DNA of 64,000 bases from NCBI GenBank assembly GCA_022113835.1, contig JAILWY010000005.1, positions 2,188,501-2,252,500 on the forward strand, written 5' to 3'. Source of the stretch: Atopsyche davidsoni (taxonomy: Eukaryota > Arthropoda > Insecta > Trichoptera > Hydrobiosidae). The translations under genes were made by a program, and so were the position numbers. Under the pieces are notes generated by a model. That model was not told the DNA's origin. It saw only the letters and a program-made list of their open reading frames with translations, and made no database searches. Of this stretch, positions 9,601 to 21,900 are shown one piece after another. Positions within the stretch are counted from its first letter, which is position 1; every line of letters starts with the position of its first letter.

Positions 9601-11159
9601 AAATCATAAATACACTAAATCTGCTTGGAAATATATAGTTTATATATTAAAGTAAGAAGGTCACGATTTCATGTGTTATTTGAGAAATTCCTGGATTGAT
9701 TATTTCAATATGCATGCCATTTTCCGGTGTAACTTTGTATCAGATTTCTATAGTTACATGTTTGAGACTGTATTCCGAGAAGACTTATTATAATAACTCC
9801 TGAATTCTTGTCTTTATAAATGTTTATTTAGACAGCAGTGTATCGCGATAGACAAAGATACGAGAGAAGTTGTACAATACGATGTATTTATAATACGATA
9901 TTCCTATATCGACTAAGGTGTGAAAGTTTAAATGTTACTTATTTCTCATGTTACCAAAAATAATATGTAAATAATGAGACTAGTCATGTTTTGATAATTG
10001 TTTTACCATTGTACATTATATTCTGATATAAATATATGACACTAAAATAACTTGTTATAATTAAATATCAAATGCCATAAATAATTCAAATCTTTCAATT
10101 CTGAACCCTGTTATTTCCTTTTGCTATACCACACATCAAAACACAAGAGAATTCAAGAACATACGCATAAATTTATAACTTCAACAACTCAATACGAGAA
10201 CAACACTACAGCGCCAACATTCAGTGTGCTATTATTCAATGCTGAAGTATTACATAACCTATTATTTAATCACACAGACATGAATACAATATATTGTTGT
10301 GGTGTGCAAAATCATTTGACTTTGATAGTATATGTAATCTAATTATTCTAGATTTTACTAAAAATAATATTCGATCTCAATGATCGATTTTGTGATCACC
10401 AAAATGTACGATACTGAGATTATTTCCATTTATAAAAGTTATAACTAAAAAGATCAAATGAATGAATCTAATGAATTTTGCACACTTTTGCACTTAGTAA
10501 TCGTATTTTGTTAAACTCACTGTAATACAATTACATTAATTTCTATCATTAAATGAAACAATACAGATGCACCGAGACATCTGGAGCGTTTCAAGTTTAC
10601 AAACAAAGCACGACACAGCGGGGTTTGTTGATAAATTCTAAGTCATTTTTCAATTTAATTTGCTACATGAAAATATTATCGTTCTTAATTCTTCATTCTC
10701 TTACAGCCTGAAATCTGAAACGTTGCAGATGACATTGTTTGCGTAGGTGGGGTAGATCTAAATTGACTAAGAATGTACGACATGTGCCTGCAGTCCATAA
10801 GTAAGTAGCCAGTTGGGTCGAATACAACACACGCCTTATTGAGTATAATGCTGTACCTGTACACACACATTCCATACAAGAACATACTGAATCATACGCT
10901 TGAATAAATTTCTCCAAATACGATTTAACAATTTTAATGCAAATAAAATTTACTTGGCATTTTAAACTCGAATTATAATGTACTACTTGACATAAAAAAA
11001 AACTTACATTGCATTAAAAATGATGTAAAATAAATGTATCTGCAACGTCTCATCATTTATAATGAATGATATATTATAAATTCGAAATGCTTCATCCACT
11101 TATTTGGACTGAAAATCTTTTGAATATATTCAGTATCACTGTTCATTTTTCATAGTTTT

Positions 11160-11400
11160 ACCTACAATTGTGTGTTTGCCGCGGATAAAAGCATGACGTA
11201 TCCCACATACATTCATCAAGACACCGAGATCTCTCAGCAGTTCGGTATCAATCTTCCCGGCGGCGATACATCACCCGTCGGCTCCCTTTAAAAACCTTTC
11301 ATAGCTCTCTGACAGACCCCATAAATAAGAGAGCGAATTGTCGACAGGGAAACAATGTTCGGAACCTCCGAACGTCTAAACCACTAGTCGTTTACCAATA
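11160..11400. promoter_or_regulatory. GC-richer islet, possible regulatory module
   Basis: A patch of balanced composition in AT-rich desert, about 3 kb beyond the Toll gene. It includes a perfect inverted repeat GTTCGGA..TCCGAAC (11357-11373, 3-base spacer) and CCATAAATAAGAGAGCG. No open frame or repeat relationship found. Regulatory function is a guess from composition and location. Confidence 0.2.
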
Positions 11401-13489
11401 TACCTTCATGTACAATACGCGTCGTAGTCAGTTAAAAAATATTGCTTGAAACGTGAGACCTAGTATCTATCATCATTCAAACCTAAAAGCACATATTTCA
11501 TGAAATTATTTTTAATTCAGATTATCTGAGATTTGATGTCTCTAGCTAGTGGAATAAACCAAAAAACACATATAATTATATTTCCTTTGTTAAACCATAT
11601 TCAGACATTGCAGCGTATATGTCTTACAAGCAATAAAGCATTGCGATACAAAACCACATTCTGAGTTATGAGTAGTTTGGGGATGTGAGCTATAAAAATA
11701 TATTTTCAACCAACTTAAGGATAAGTAAGAGCAAACGTATTAAATTGACCGAATTATGCAATTATATTTATAAAAACATACTTATATACTTATACTTATT
11801 AGCACATTGAGATATATTGAATTTGAATTATAATTTTATGGTGTTTGTTTTACTTTACTTTTTATTGGATTGAGGTATTAGTGTCTTCATTATAAACAAC
11901 CACTTGATATGCTGGTTTCTTATATATAATAATATATAATAATAGTTGTCGAAAGCTAGTAAACGTTCCACCTAAGAACCAAGATGTTGAATGTTCACTT
12001 TTAATCATTTCACTTGTAAATAGTAAGGTGTTGATTTCAACAGAAATTTCACATACATGAGAAATTTTCCTATTTTCGTTTTAACATACACAACAAACAC
12101 ACTCAACGTTGTTATAACAAATGTTCCAGTATTTTTGAAATAGTTCGTAATAACAAACATAATTACCAGATTTTGTATGCAACGCATTCAGCACGCTCCA
12201 ATTTGTGAAGCATTTCATATAAAAGTATAATAATTTACGTACACCCTAAGTATAAATGTTTGTATATATTTGTTCGAACGAAGTACACTAGTTTCAATAT
12301 TCCCCGAGTTCCTGCCATAAAACTAACAATTACAAATAACTTTTAGCACTCATAAAAATGGCAATTGCTCTCTAAAGATTGTCGGACTGTTTCTGGTTTA
12401 TGGTAAGCAACAATCATGTCTCGGTTATTTGGACACGGTCGTCCGGGAGCTTTGTTTTATTTTGGACACTTGAGGAAATTTATTGGCAGTAGCCGATAAT
12501 TGCCCCTGCGGTGACCATCGAGTCTCGAGACGGCGGGACTAATTATCCTGAAGGACCAAAGCAACTTTTGTTCCAGCCCACAGCCCTCGGTGAATAGACA
12601 AGACTCGAGACTCTGAGTCCTTTTGATACACTTGACTTTCTATTTTGTCTTTTTGGGTGGCTAGCGTTGCATTGTCTTCCATACATATATTAGCTGCAAA
12701 TATACAAGGAGCAGAATAATACACCAAGACCACACTGTTTGCTTTATTTTTTTTTCAATTGTATTATTCGGTGTTGTAAATTTTAAATAACATCTACCAC
12801 ATCGCATTTCTATGCAGAGTTTGGTCCGTAAAAAAAAATTAGACAAAATTACCAAAACATACAAATCACGGTAGTTTACCATCTACATATAAAATAAAAT
12901 AACTTGTGGATATTTGTAAGTATGTTTTTATATATATATATAAAGATGTTTGCGTAAAAGATCGATTCCTCCGTGTCGAAATCCACAAAAGCCAACATCA
13001 CAATATACACAAAATATTTCCCAGATACACGTTTTTGTACGCATCAGATTATAACCGCTTGATGTTTCTCCGATCTATTTAAGATATCATCTGTCCACGT
13101 CTTGTCCAAAGCCACATTATGTCCACTGTACACACGTTACCGCGCGATTTGCTACGCAGATACTCCGGTATCATCGCATAGATCTTCATAACATCAGATG
13201 GCCGCTACCAGACCGTGCCAGATTAGTAGACTCGCATTTAAATACATTCAATGGTTTTGGTAGCCGTTTTTACGATATCGTTCCGATGTTTTCGGTCTAA
13301 GTACATTCTAAGAAGTAAGATAACTTCAAAATTATCTGCAAAGCTTACACTAATACAAATTTTTCTAAAAAAACGCCGTTCGGTTTTCAGGTGTGTCTCA
13401 GCGTGTGTGTATAACTTTAATGTCGCTGAGTAGGGTGTAAATGTAAAGGTTTGCCGAAGTCTCACTCATTTCATACATTTTTGCGCAAG

Positions 13490-13640
13490 AATTGAGGTCC
13501 GCGTCAGAAAGGACCAGGTAGTAAATAATATTCAGTGTGCGACGCGACCGCACCTCGGCAGGTAGTCGGGGGAGCCATAAATAACGGAGCGCCTGGCCGT
13601 CCTCGCGGCCCTTTGATTTTCTGAAAAAATCCTGACCGAA
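13490..13640. promoter_or_regulatory. GC-rich islet, possible regulatory module
   Basis: A sharply bounded GC-rich patch (AGGTAGTCGGGGGAGCCAT, then CGGAGCGCCTGGCCGTCC) between AT-rich flanks. No frame, no matching copy in the window. Could be a conserved non-coding element or an old insertion. Confidence 0.2.
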
Positions 13641-15107
13641 AATAGATGACTTTAAGTTAAACTAACAAAAAAATGGCTGCCAGTTAAACTCTGAGGTTTA
13701 TGGTCGAGCCGGTCTCCCGAATGGCCGGCCTTTGTTAGGGAAGTATTATATGAACCGATATACTCGTATGGCGATTCCCTGTTGTATTCAGACTCGAACC
13801 TATGTTTGTAGAATTTTAAGACCTATTGCAAATGCTGGATTGTATTTTATTTATTACTATTTGATAGACAATTATATTTTCTCACCGATGATTATTTTTA
13901 CATATTTAACGAACACGTATTTACTTGCCATACATTTCAGTGATGTTTTTAATGGTATGCTTTATTCACACGCACTTTCGATCTATTGTGCAACACACTA
14001 CTGATCAAAGCTAAACTTAATTAAATAAAACCAGGTATATAATAATATAAATAAATAATAATAGAAACAAACTTTTATTTAGACATGAAATATAATCAGC
14101 TGTATAAAAATAATTATTTTCTCCTGTATAAATTTTATAATGTAATATCTTTCAAAAAGCTTGAAACAAAATAAGTTTTACGCCCTTGCAAGTGACGTAA
14201 ATGAGCAAAAAGGGTTGAAAGGTTTAAATGTTTAAATGTTTTAGTAAAGATGAAGGAGCGTATATTTAAAAAATATATTTTAATTTCTCCTGGAATAAGA
14301 GTTTTTCTAACCTAATTAAAAAGTATCAAAGGACAAAAACGTGAGCTTTAAGCTTATTGCAAATTTCAAGCGTCATAAACGTTGAAACCATGTTATCAAT
14401 TTTGTGAATTATCATTACACTGGTTGACATTTTTTAAAAAATATTTTCAAGTCAAAATTCTTCAGAAACATAAACAAGGAACATGTAAACGTACAAAAAT
14501 ATATTTTGGTATTCGACTATGCGTATATTTGTTACAAAGCTGCATTTTTAGATTCGAAGCTTATCGTAAAATAACATTTTGAAAAGTAATATCTGCTTAA
14601 AGATAAGCCTATGATATCCTTGAACCACCTTTTGGGCCAACAATTAACACATATCCTTAGTAGACATAGAGTTTATATCCAGTCACTTGACAAAGAGAGA
14701 GTTTGAAGGTATTTAATATATTAAATTTTGTGTTCGAGCACAGAGAACTTATAATTACAAAAATAAATGAAGAACTTGCGAATAAGCACATAGCATGGTA
14801 AGAGTTTGGAAATTGTTATCGATTAAAATATTTTACAAAATATTTAGAGTGATAATTCTATCCTGTAATTGGATTTTTATCTTGTAAAACTAACAACCAT
14901 TAGTATGCCTCTCGTGCGAGGCAGCTTCGGCATTTTCAAGGAGCAGAGAAATGCAAAGAAGCACTTATTCAGCTCCTGACTTTTGTTGCTTACAGCTGAT
15001 TCTGAGGAAGATAAATGGAGAAATGCAGAGCCCCGCACTTGCGACTGCAGGGCTGGCCAACCAGCTAATCCGAAAAACCTTTGCCAAGCATACTTTATTG
15101 AAGCATC

Positions 15108-15175
15108 TTGTTTAGGTTACTCACGCTGCGACACAACCGACAACGGAACCGTAATAGCCGGTCAGTTAGTATTAC
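15108..15175 (+). repeat. Family C element, left-end fragment
   Basis: GGTTACTCACGCTGCGACAC followed by AACCGACAACGGAACCGTAA aligns with the left half of the complete family C element at 26424-26579 (GGCTACACACGCTACGACAC, then AAGCGACAACCAAATGGTAA). The right half is missing. Confidence 0.5.
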
Positions 15176-16030
15176 ATTTATAATAATCGTCATTTCTAAT
15201 GACGGTTTTTCTGTAATAGAAAAATCATTGCGCACACAATTTATTTCAAAAATTAAAACAATTTTAAGCTGTGGTGTAATAAAAATTGTATAATGCACAC
15301 TTCCATTCCTAGATTCATTATTGGTCCTGAATTCCACTGCAAGTCGATGGTGTTGAATAGCATTATAAACCAACACCTACAGGATGCTGGAGTCTGGATT
15401 CTCGTGGTCCTCCAGTGGGGGGCGTCGCTTTTGTTTGACCGCATCTGTTCCACGACATCTAGATATCTGGATGTCGGGAATACTTGGGGATAAACAATTG
15501 ACCGGGTCTATTTCGGTCCGCACAGTGGCGGGTGTGGTGGGCCTCGTGAGTGATTCGTCGAAAACGCTCGCCTCGGGGGAAGTCCCCGGAGCCGCCGCTG
15601 ATTTATTGTCAAATGCATCGTTAATCTTCCACGTGACAGAATATTATCGGCTTGTATGGATACTTTATTATTTCTAAAAAGAGGAAATAATCATTTTCGT
15701 GGTGCGTCCTCGGAGCTCTGCGGCGAGAGCTGTCAGCCGATTTGTGGCTTGGCGGTCAGTGCGTCTGCTTCCTGACTGATGGGCTCCGAGTCCAAAACTA
15801 GTTGTATCACTATATTTTTTAAAAAATATATATAAAACATGCACAAAGAAACAAATCAGTATACGCAATTGTAACTTTCTCTGAACACTCTCTACTAATT
15901 TTTCATCTTGCTTATTTTGTATACTCTTCCAAGTTAGTGTATTGAATGAAGGAAAGCTTATATTTTTATAAATCTACTGCAGACGACTGATAACGTTTTG
16001 ATATTTCTAAGATCTTCTGCTGAGTAGTGG

Positions 16031-16098
16031 TTTTTATCTTCCGATGTTTATCCCTAAAGATGGTTCCATTGTCGGGACCGAAGCGTCGGAAGACAAAA
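16031..16098 (+). ncRNA. Hammerhead-like ribozyme relic
   Basis: Predicted elements in order: stem I strand with CTTCC (16038-16042), core CTAAAGA (16054-16060), one extra T, stem II GGTTCC/GGGACC (16062-16067 with 16074-16079, all pairs formed with one wobble), GAA (16080-16082), GCGT, C16087, then GGAAG (16088-16092) closing stem I, which continues as TTTT/AAAA. Core base G5 is A and A15.1 is G, so cleavage is unlikely now. The layout resembles the small type I hammerheads reported from Penelope-like elements. Confidence 0.4.
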
Positions 16099-16099
16099 T

Positions 16100-18600
16100 T
16101 ACAAAAGCATACTAACACACTCTAGATGTTTTATTTCATAATAGGAAAAAGTGTTTACCTGTTTGTTTTCTCTAACCACGTTCAATAAGAACTATTCAGC
16201 AGATGTAACATTAACATATTTCCGTCTGCTCGCGAGCGTCGTATTATTATGTAACTGCATGTCCTCATGCATTTAAAATGTACAAAAACACCGCTGCATA
16301 GTTTACACGAAGACAGTCAACTTCTTCGGCTTCATGTAGCTCTTTCTGCAAACGCCTGTAGAAGCAACAACTAGATATACATGATGTCTCAAAACACATA
16401 TTCTTACTCAAAAAAAACGACTTATTTTAATTTTAGAAAACCAAAAGTAATTTAAAAAATAAAAATATATTTTCTTCATAGTTTCTTAGTTAAAATTAAT
16501 AAGTGATTGTAACATGATTCTATAGTAGAGTTTTGCAGTTAAAAATAAGTTGTAGAGTACTGAGCTTAGCGTTGGTATACGTGATACTAAAAATATATAA
16601 TATGAAAATATTAATTAATTATTATTTAATTAGTAACATAAATATTATTTATATCAGCGAAATTATTAATATATTTTCCGATGTTTACTATGCATTGACC
16701 ATTACGCTTAATTAAGTTAAATTTTTCATGTAATGCGTCAAGCTACATCAGCACAGCACAATAACGGTTCAAAATACTGTATTAAATATATGCTTCGTTA
16801 CTATTATATTGAAAGAGAACTTTTCGTGCCGCAAAGCAAGGAACTGCATGCCTAGTGTTAAACTCCACGCCAGTAAGTGCTATTGGCAGAATTGGCTCTT
16901 ACTTATTGAGAACGAACTCCACCGTTTCCAGCCGCCTGTAGGACAAAATGGTAATTGTTTGCCTTCAATTACTGGTTACAGGAACGAGAGGTTAAATTGT
17001 AACTTGTCGTACATTCGCTTCTGGAAACTCCTTATTTTGTTGTATTTGCAAATATATTCTAGATATTATTCATACTTGCTTAGAATTACAAAGTTTGTTC
17101 AGTAAACGTTAAATGTATTTCACAAAATTCACTTGACAATTTTTAATGATCCGTAAGTATATATGTTGCTAGTATACTTGATGGGATGGATTTTTTTTGA
17201 TTAATATTTTTTTATTGACAAGAGACGTCTACACTCTGAGTGATTAAACTAAAATGATACAGCAAATAAACTATAACTATAAGTTTACAAGCAGTTTGAA
17301 GGAATTACAAGACAATGTGTTTGACTAACTTTGCTACATTTTTTTCAGAAATTTCTTTATGTGCAAAAATCCTGAATAAATTAACCTTTATTACATAAAA
17401 TTACAAACATAACTATAAAATGTCTAGTAAAAATTTTTGAAGTAAGTTTTATGTCGCATCAGTGTATAAATATTTGTTAGATCATATGACTTCTCATAGA
17501 ATACGTCAGATTAAAAACTTTTATATAACTGGATACGGTTCAAAGTAGCATACTCAAAATATCAATTTAAAAATGAACGGTTGCTATACCCTGTAAAGAA
17601 ATAAAGAAAATTATTAAATTGTTGCTTCCCAAGATCATATAATAACTCGACTGTTACTCTTGGCATATATTAAAAAAAATCTAATTTAGTATCGTGAAAA
17701 ATAACGTTAAACATAAAAACAAGAAATGTGTCAGTGTTTTCAAAAAAATATTTCAAACGAAATACATTAAATGTTTTAGATTAAATTATCTGTAACAGGA
17801 CTGTATCCATCCTGTATATATGCGTAGTACAAAAAAGTAAATAACAATCATTATTATTGAAACAATTTTCCAGATCCCAACGAGAAACCTCATCGATGGC
17901 TATAAAGGTAGCGGCGTATTTAATTGGGGAAGGATGTTGTAAACAAATTGTTTTTATTTGATATTTTATATTAGCATCGTTTCATTGGAGGTCCGCATTT
18001 CTTTGACGCTGTGGCAAACCGATACCGACAGGAGAAAGAACCAATTATGAACGGCGTAACCGAAATTTAATTGCAGGTCTCGGAAATTGGGTTTTCAGGA
18101 GGCCGTAGGAATTTGTTACACAATTTAAATCTGTTTATGTTACGGGCGATTACTGTGTTTCAATTAATTCTCTGTTGGGCTAGGCGGCTAGGCTAACTAG
18201 GTTAGCGTAACGCAAATGTGAAACGCTCGTACTGTTGGGGGATCGGCTGTTCCTTCCTGCCATTCTGACCTCGGCATGAGAAGTAGACTTGCGACCAGGT
18301 GAGGCGATGATGGTGTTGACCTACAGCTACCGTGGCCTCCCCCAGAAGAGTAAAGCCTACTAAATCTACAACATCTGTTAGTAAGATCAATTAATCATAA
18401 AAATTCAATATTACATTCAACTAAAAGTTAAACTTTAAAGTTAATAAATTTATCTATAGTAATTTTGATAGCAACTTCAAGTATTCAACCTAAAAAAAAT
18501 ATCCAGAAAAAACATTGTATACCGTTAAAATATTATTCAACCGTCACATTCTTTCTCACCTTCCCATCAGCGGACCGCTCCGTCAGTCCGTATGACACGC
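16100..18600. other. Gene-free AT-rich interval
   Basis: No gene supported. Frames of 60-98 codons at 16533-17105 show no domain and sit in very AT-rich DNA. A GC-richer patch at 18180-18370 has no recognised content. Confidence 0.45.
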
Positions 18601-18621
18601 CGGGCAACAAAGGAAATATGC

Positions 18622-18680
18622 CTCTGATCGGAATCGAATCAAGAACCCTCCAGTCGTGAAGCCTGCGCAGGATTCTCCAC
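18622..18680 (-). repeat. tRNA-like (SINE-type) sequence, weak
   Basis: On the minus strand TTGATTCGATTCCGATC resembles a tRNA T-arm/B box (GATTCGATTCC), preceded by GGCTTCACGACTGGAGGG in roughly A-box position. It lies in a GC-rich patch that extends to about 18740. Weak on its own; supported mainly by the other tRNA-like elements nearby. Confidence 0.25.
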
Positions 18681-18872
18681 GCGGCGGGCGAGGGGTGCAA
18701 GTCATGCGGCCGCATCACGCCGCGAGGGTCTGCAAAGGTTATCTTCAAATGTCAAACACATCAGACGAATTTCGTATTTAAACAAATTCACGAATATAAA
18801 ATATATAAAATAAATCACCAAATCGACTCTTCTACCTTCTTGTTTTAGTAAAATAGTACATTTAAAAATTGA

Positions 18873-18946
18873 AGTGGCTCGTTAGCATAATGGATAATGC
18901 ACCGGCCATGAAAGCTTGCAGATGTGATTTTGAATCTTACACAAGT
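18873..18946 (+). repeat. tRNA-Arg-like SINE head or tRNA pseudogene
   Basis: AGTGGCTCGTTAGCATAATG followed by GATAATGC closely follows the D-arm/A-box pattern of arginine-type tRNAs (GTGGC..AATGGATAA.GC). GTGATTTTGAATCTTACAC follows at T-arm distance but is degenerate (TTTTGAATC rather than TTCGAATC). The acceptor stem does not close, so this is not a working tRNA. Confidence 0.45.
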
Positions 18947-18949
18947 CAC

Positions 18950-21900
18950 CATGATATTTTTCTGAGCGTTTCTATAATCAGTTTCGATGTGTGAAAAACG
19001 GTGCCTTATCATATTGATATTAATATATACGTGTATTGGTAAATATATACGCACTTGATTGACGTTCAATCCACAAAATAGACAATCTGCTTAAACCCAT
19101 ACAAATAAATTATTTTTACAGCACGATGCTTTTCAACATTATGCGGTGAGCTGGTTATATATTGTTTTGAATAAAGCAGTTTCATTAACTGCTTCTGCTA
19201 CTTGTTCAGTGACACCAGGTCAATGTGCAGTTTTGCTCCTGAATCCCTTGCACCGGCGTGTCCTCGAAGGTGGTTGATTAGATGTAATGATTATTTATTG
19301 CTGCGTGGGTAGTCCAGCCCTGGCTCGCGGTGCGACTAGTCAGAAGCACCGCTTTATTTTCCCATTTCACGCCGCGAGCCGCCGATTCGTCCCGGCCGGC
19401 CATTGTGTCCGCGCACTGTGCGATCCGGACTCGGGCTACTAAATGATCGGCTCAGTCGGATGTGTGCGTTCGAATAATCGAATACGCTTAACCGAGTATC
19501 AATATTCGATTAAGTGATTTCACATAATCGTATGTGCACAATTGAATAATTTTTGATGATAAACTAGTTTAATAATATAAAAATCGATAATTACTCAATC
19601 GTGAATCCGGCAATGAAAACAACAAATAAATAAATATTTTTTGATTATAAAAATATGTAATTGGCATGACTGTGTTTTTTTTAATATAATTGTTTTATTT
19701 TGGTAAACATTGCGTCGTTCTCCAGTATCACATATATTTTTATGAAATGTTATGAAAATCACAAAAAACCATTAAAATTACATCAACGCTACTGTTATCG
19801 TTAAAAATCAATGTCAGTTTCAAAAGCAGTAAATCTTGTTACAATCTTGTTTTATTTTTCTCGGCAGTACGCACAACATTTAACTTCGAGGGATTCAGAT
19901 TTATTATTAGATCACTTTTGTATATAATAAAATAAAAATTATATCATATTAACATCTTTTAAGTCCGTTTACAATCGGTACATATGTCAATGCAATACTT
20001 TTAGTATACACTCTAAAGTATAGAATAAATTATTTTTTAGACAGACTGACAGACCTAGAAAGGCAGAGTAATTTTAGTAATTTCAATTTTCGGTTCATAT
20101 TTTCTCACCAAAATTACGAGCAGCACCGAGTCTGAGCCAGCTCGGAACAATAACCATCGAAATGACGAGGAAACTAAAAATAGGGAATTTTAAAATGCAT
20201 GACAAATCGCCGGCTCAAAGTATTTTATGATTGAGCCATTGAGACATTGAACTGGAGTAGAACAATAGTCCCCGAGCTCCTGAAGGAATGCCAGACCCCG
20301 GGGACGGGACCGTCTCTGCCACCACAGGATGCGTCTCTATTGCTCCCTGGAAACGCATGCTCAACCTCCTTTGTTATGACCTTTTTATTTCACTTACGCC
20401 GAGGTATTTCAGCTGGGAAGGGGAGATAACTACTCACTCAGTGTCCCGGCTGCTCTGAAACTTAATTTTTTTGTACACATACTTCTTGATATTATAAAAA
20501 ATACGCATGTGTAGGCAGCAATTTATTCTGCTTGCATATCTGCCTCTTCCTTGCGGCCGCGTTCTATTACTTATTCGAGGTAAAGTTTCAGTATAGAAAG
20601 AACACTGTATTAATAATTAAGTTCAGAATACATCCTTCTACAGTTTACGCAGATAATTTAATTTACGACTTAATAAATCAGCCGGGCATTATCTCCTATC
20701 CGGTCCATCGGCCGCCCGAGCGAGACGCTGCGCCGACGGCTGACTGAAGTCTCTCTCGCCCGTGGTGTTGTGTTCTCCACGTGTTGAGGAGGAGGGGGTG
20801 GAGAGAAGGGGGGGGGGGAACAGCTGATGGACCGTGTTCTTATTTTAAATTTAAACGGAGGGTGGCGTTCTAAACTCTGATTTGAAACTTGATGTTTCAG
20901 AGTTTGGCGCGCGTTGATTGGCCATGGAAGACGAAACAAATTACTTTGCAACTGTCACTCCGCGGGTGCGCTAAATTTTTTAAACACCTTTAAAGTACTT
21001 TAAAATAAAAAAATTGTTATTTTAGTAATAATAAAACTAGTGTAGTTTTAAACAAATGTTCCTTCAAGGCCATTTTTCCGTACATTGTTTTCTTGTATAT
21101 TCACTCACAGGAACACGGCCTCGAGAGCAAATGACATTCACGTGTGTTCTTACTGATTGCTCGAAGCCGACTGACGCAGTTTTTATTAGTATGAGCACTT
21201 CACGTTTTACTTAGACATAGATAATTTCAGTTTGAGAAATACAAGGCAGCGAACGATCGATATATTGATTCTTCCCGTAAACGTTAAATTATTTTAAGGT
21301 CAATTACGACCAGATAGAAAAAAAGCCTTCAAGCATAAATTGTTTTCAGGCGTGTCCAATTAAAAATCCTTTAGAGAAGGCTTGCCACCCCGCCGGAGCA
21401 AGTACCCCTAGCGGCGAGAAAAATTAACTTCAGTCGGAACTTCATGAAATATATGAATACTTTTCTTCCAATAACCGATTAATCTGGATACACCGTAAAC
21501 TTCTTCTCTCCTCGGCGTTATAAATCTTCCCTTCTAACATTATATCTTCCTCCACTGATACTCTGTTAAAATTTTGTTGGCTGTCTTCGTTTTTGTTCTA
21601 AAACTAAGCTATTATTTTCACAAATAAACTACGAGTACTTTAAAGTCAATAGCTGTGCTCCATGATTTCATTATTGAGACAAAGGTAACACTTGCTTCAT
21701 TTGATAAATATTGTAAATTTATTTTTTAAATCAATGTGTTTTTCAATGCCGCTTGTGTTGAAATAAATTATACATAAGAGTTTTACATTACAGTTTACAT
21801 TTTTTATTCAAATCGAATGATTTAAAAATATATATAAAAAACTGATAGTATGATTTATTTGAGAATATTTTGAACGTATCTATACTAAATAATATATACT

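Larger units (their letters stand above)
9600..15100. other. Gene desert downstream of Toll
   Basis: No supported gene. The short frames here (60-90 codons) have no recognisable domains and biased Ile/Tyr/Lys composition from AT-rich DNA. GC-richer patches at 11160-11400, 12420-12540 and 13490-13640 stand out and are listed separately where they look structured. Confidence 0.5.

Noticed and set aside
13380..13410. GGTTTTCAG joined to GTGTGT as a second recursive splice site on +
   Set aside because: Weak pyrimidine tract and poor donor, and no supporting exon on the + strand downstream.
18873..18946. Functional tRNA gene
   Set aside because: A-box region is good, but the acceptor strands do not pair and the T-loop is degenerate. 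The same holds for the other tRNA-like sites.
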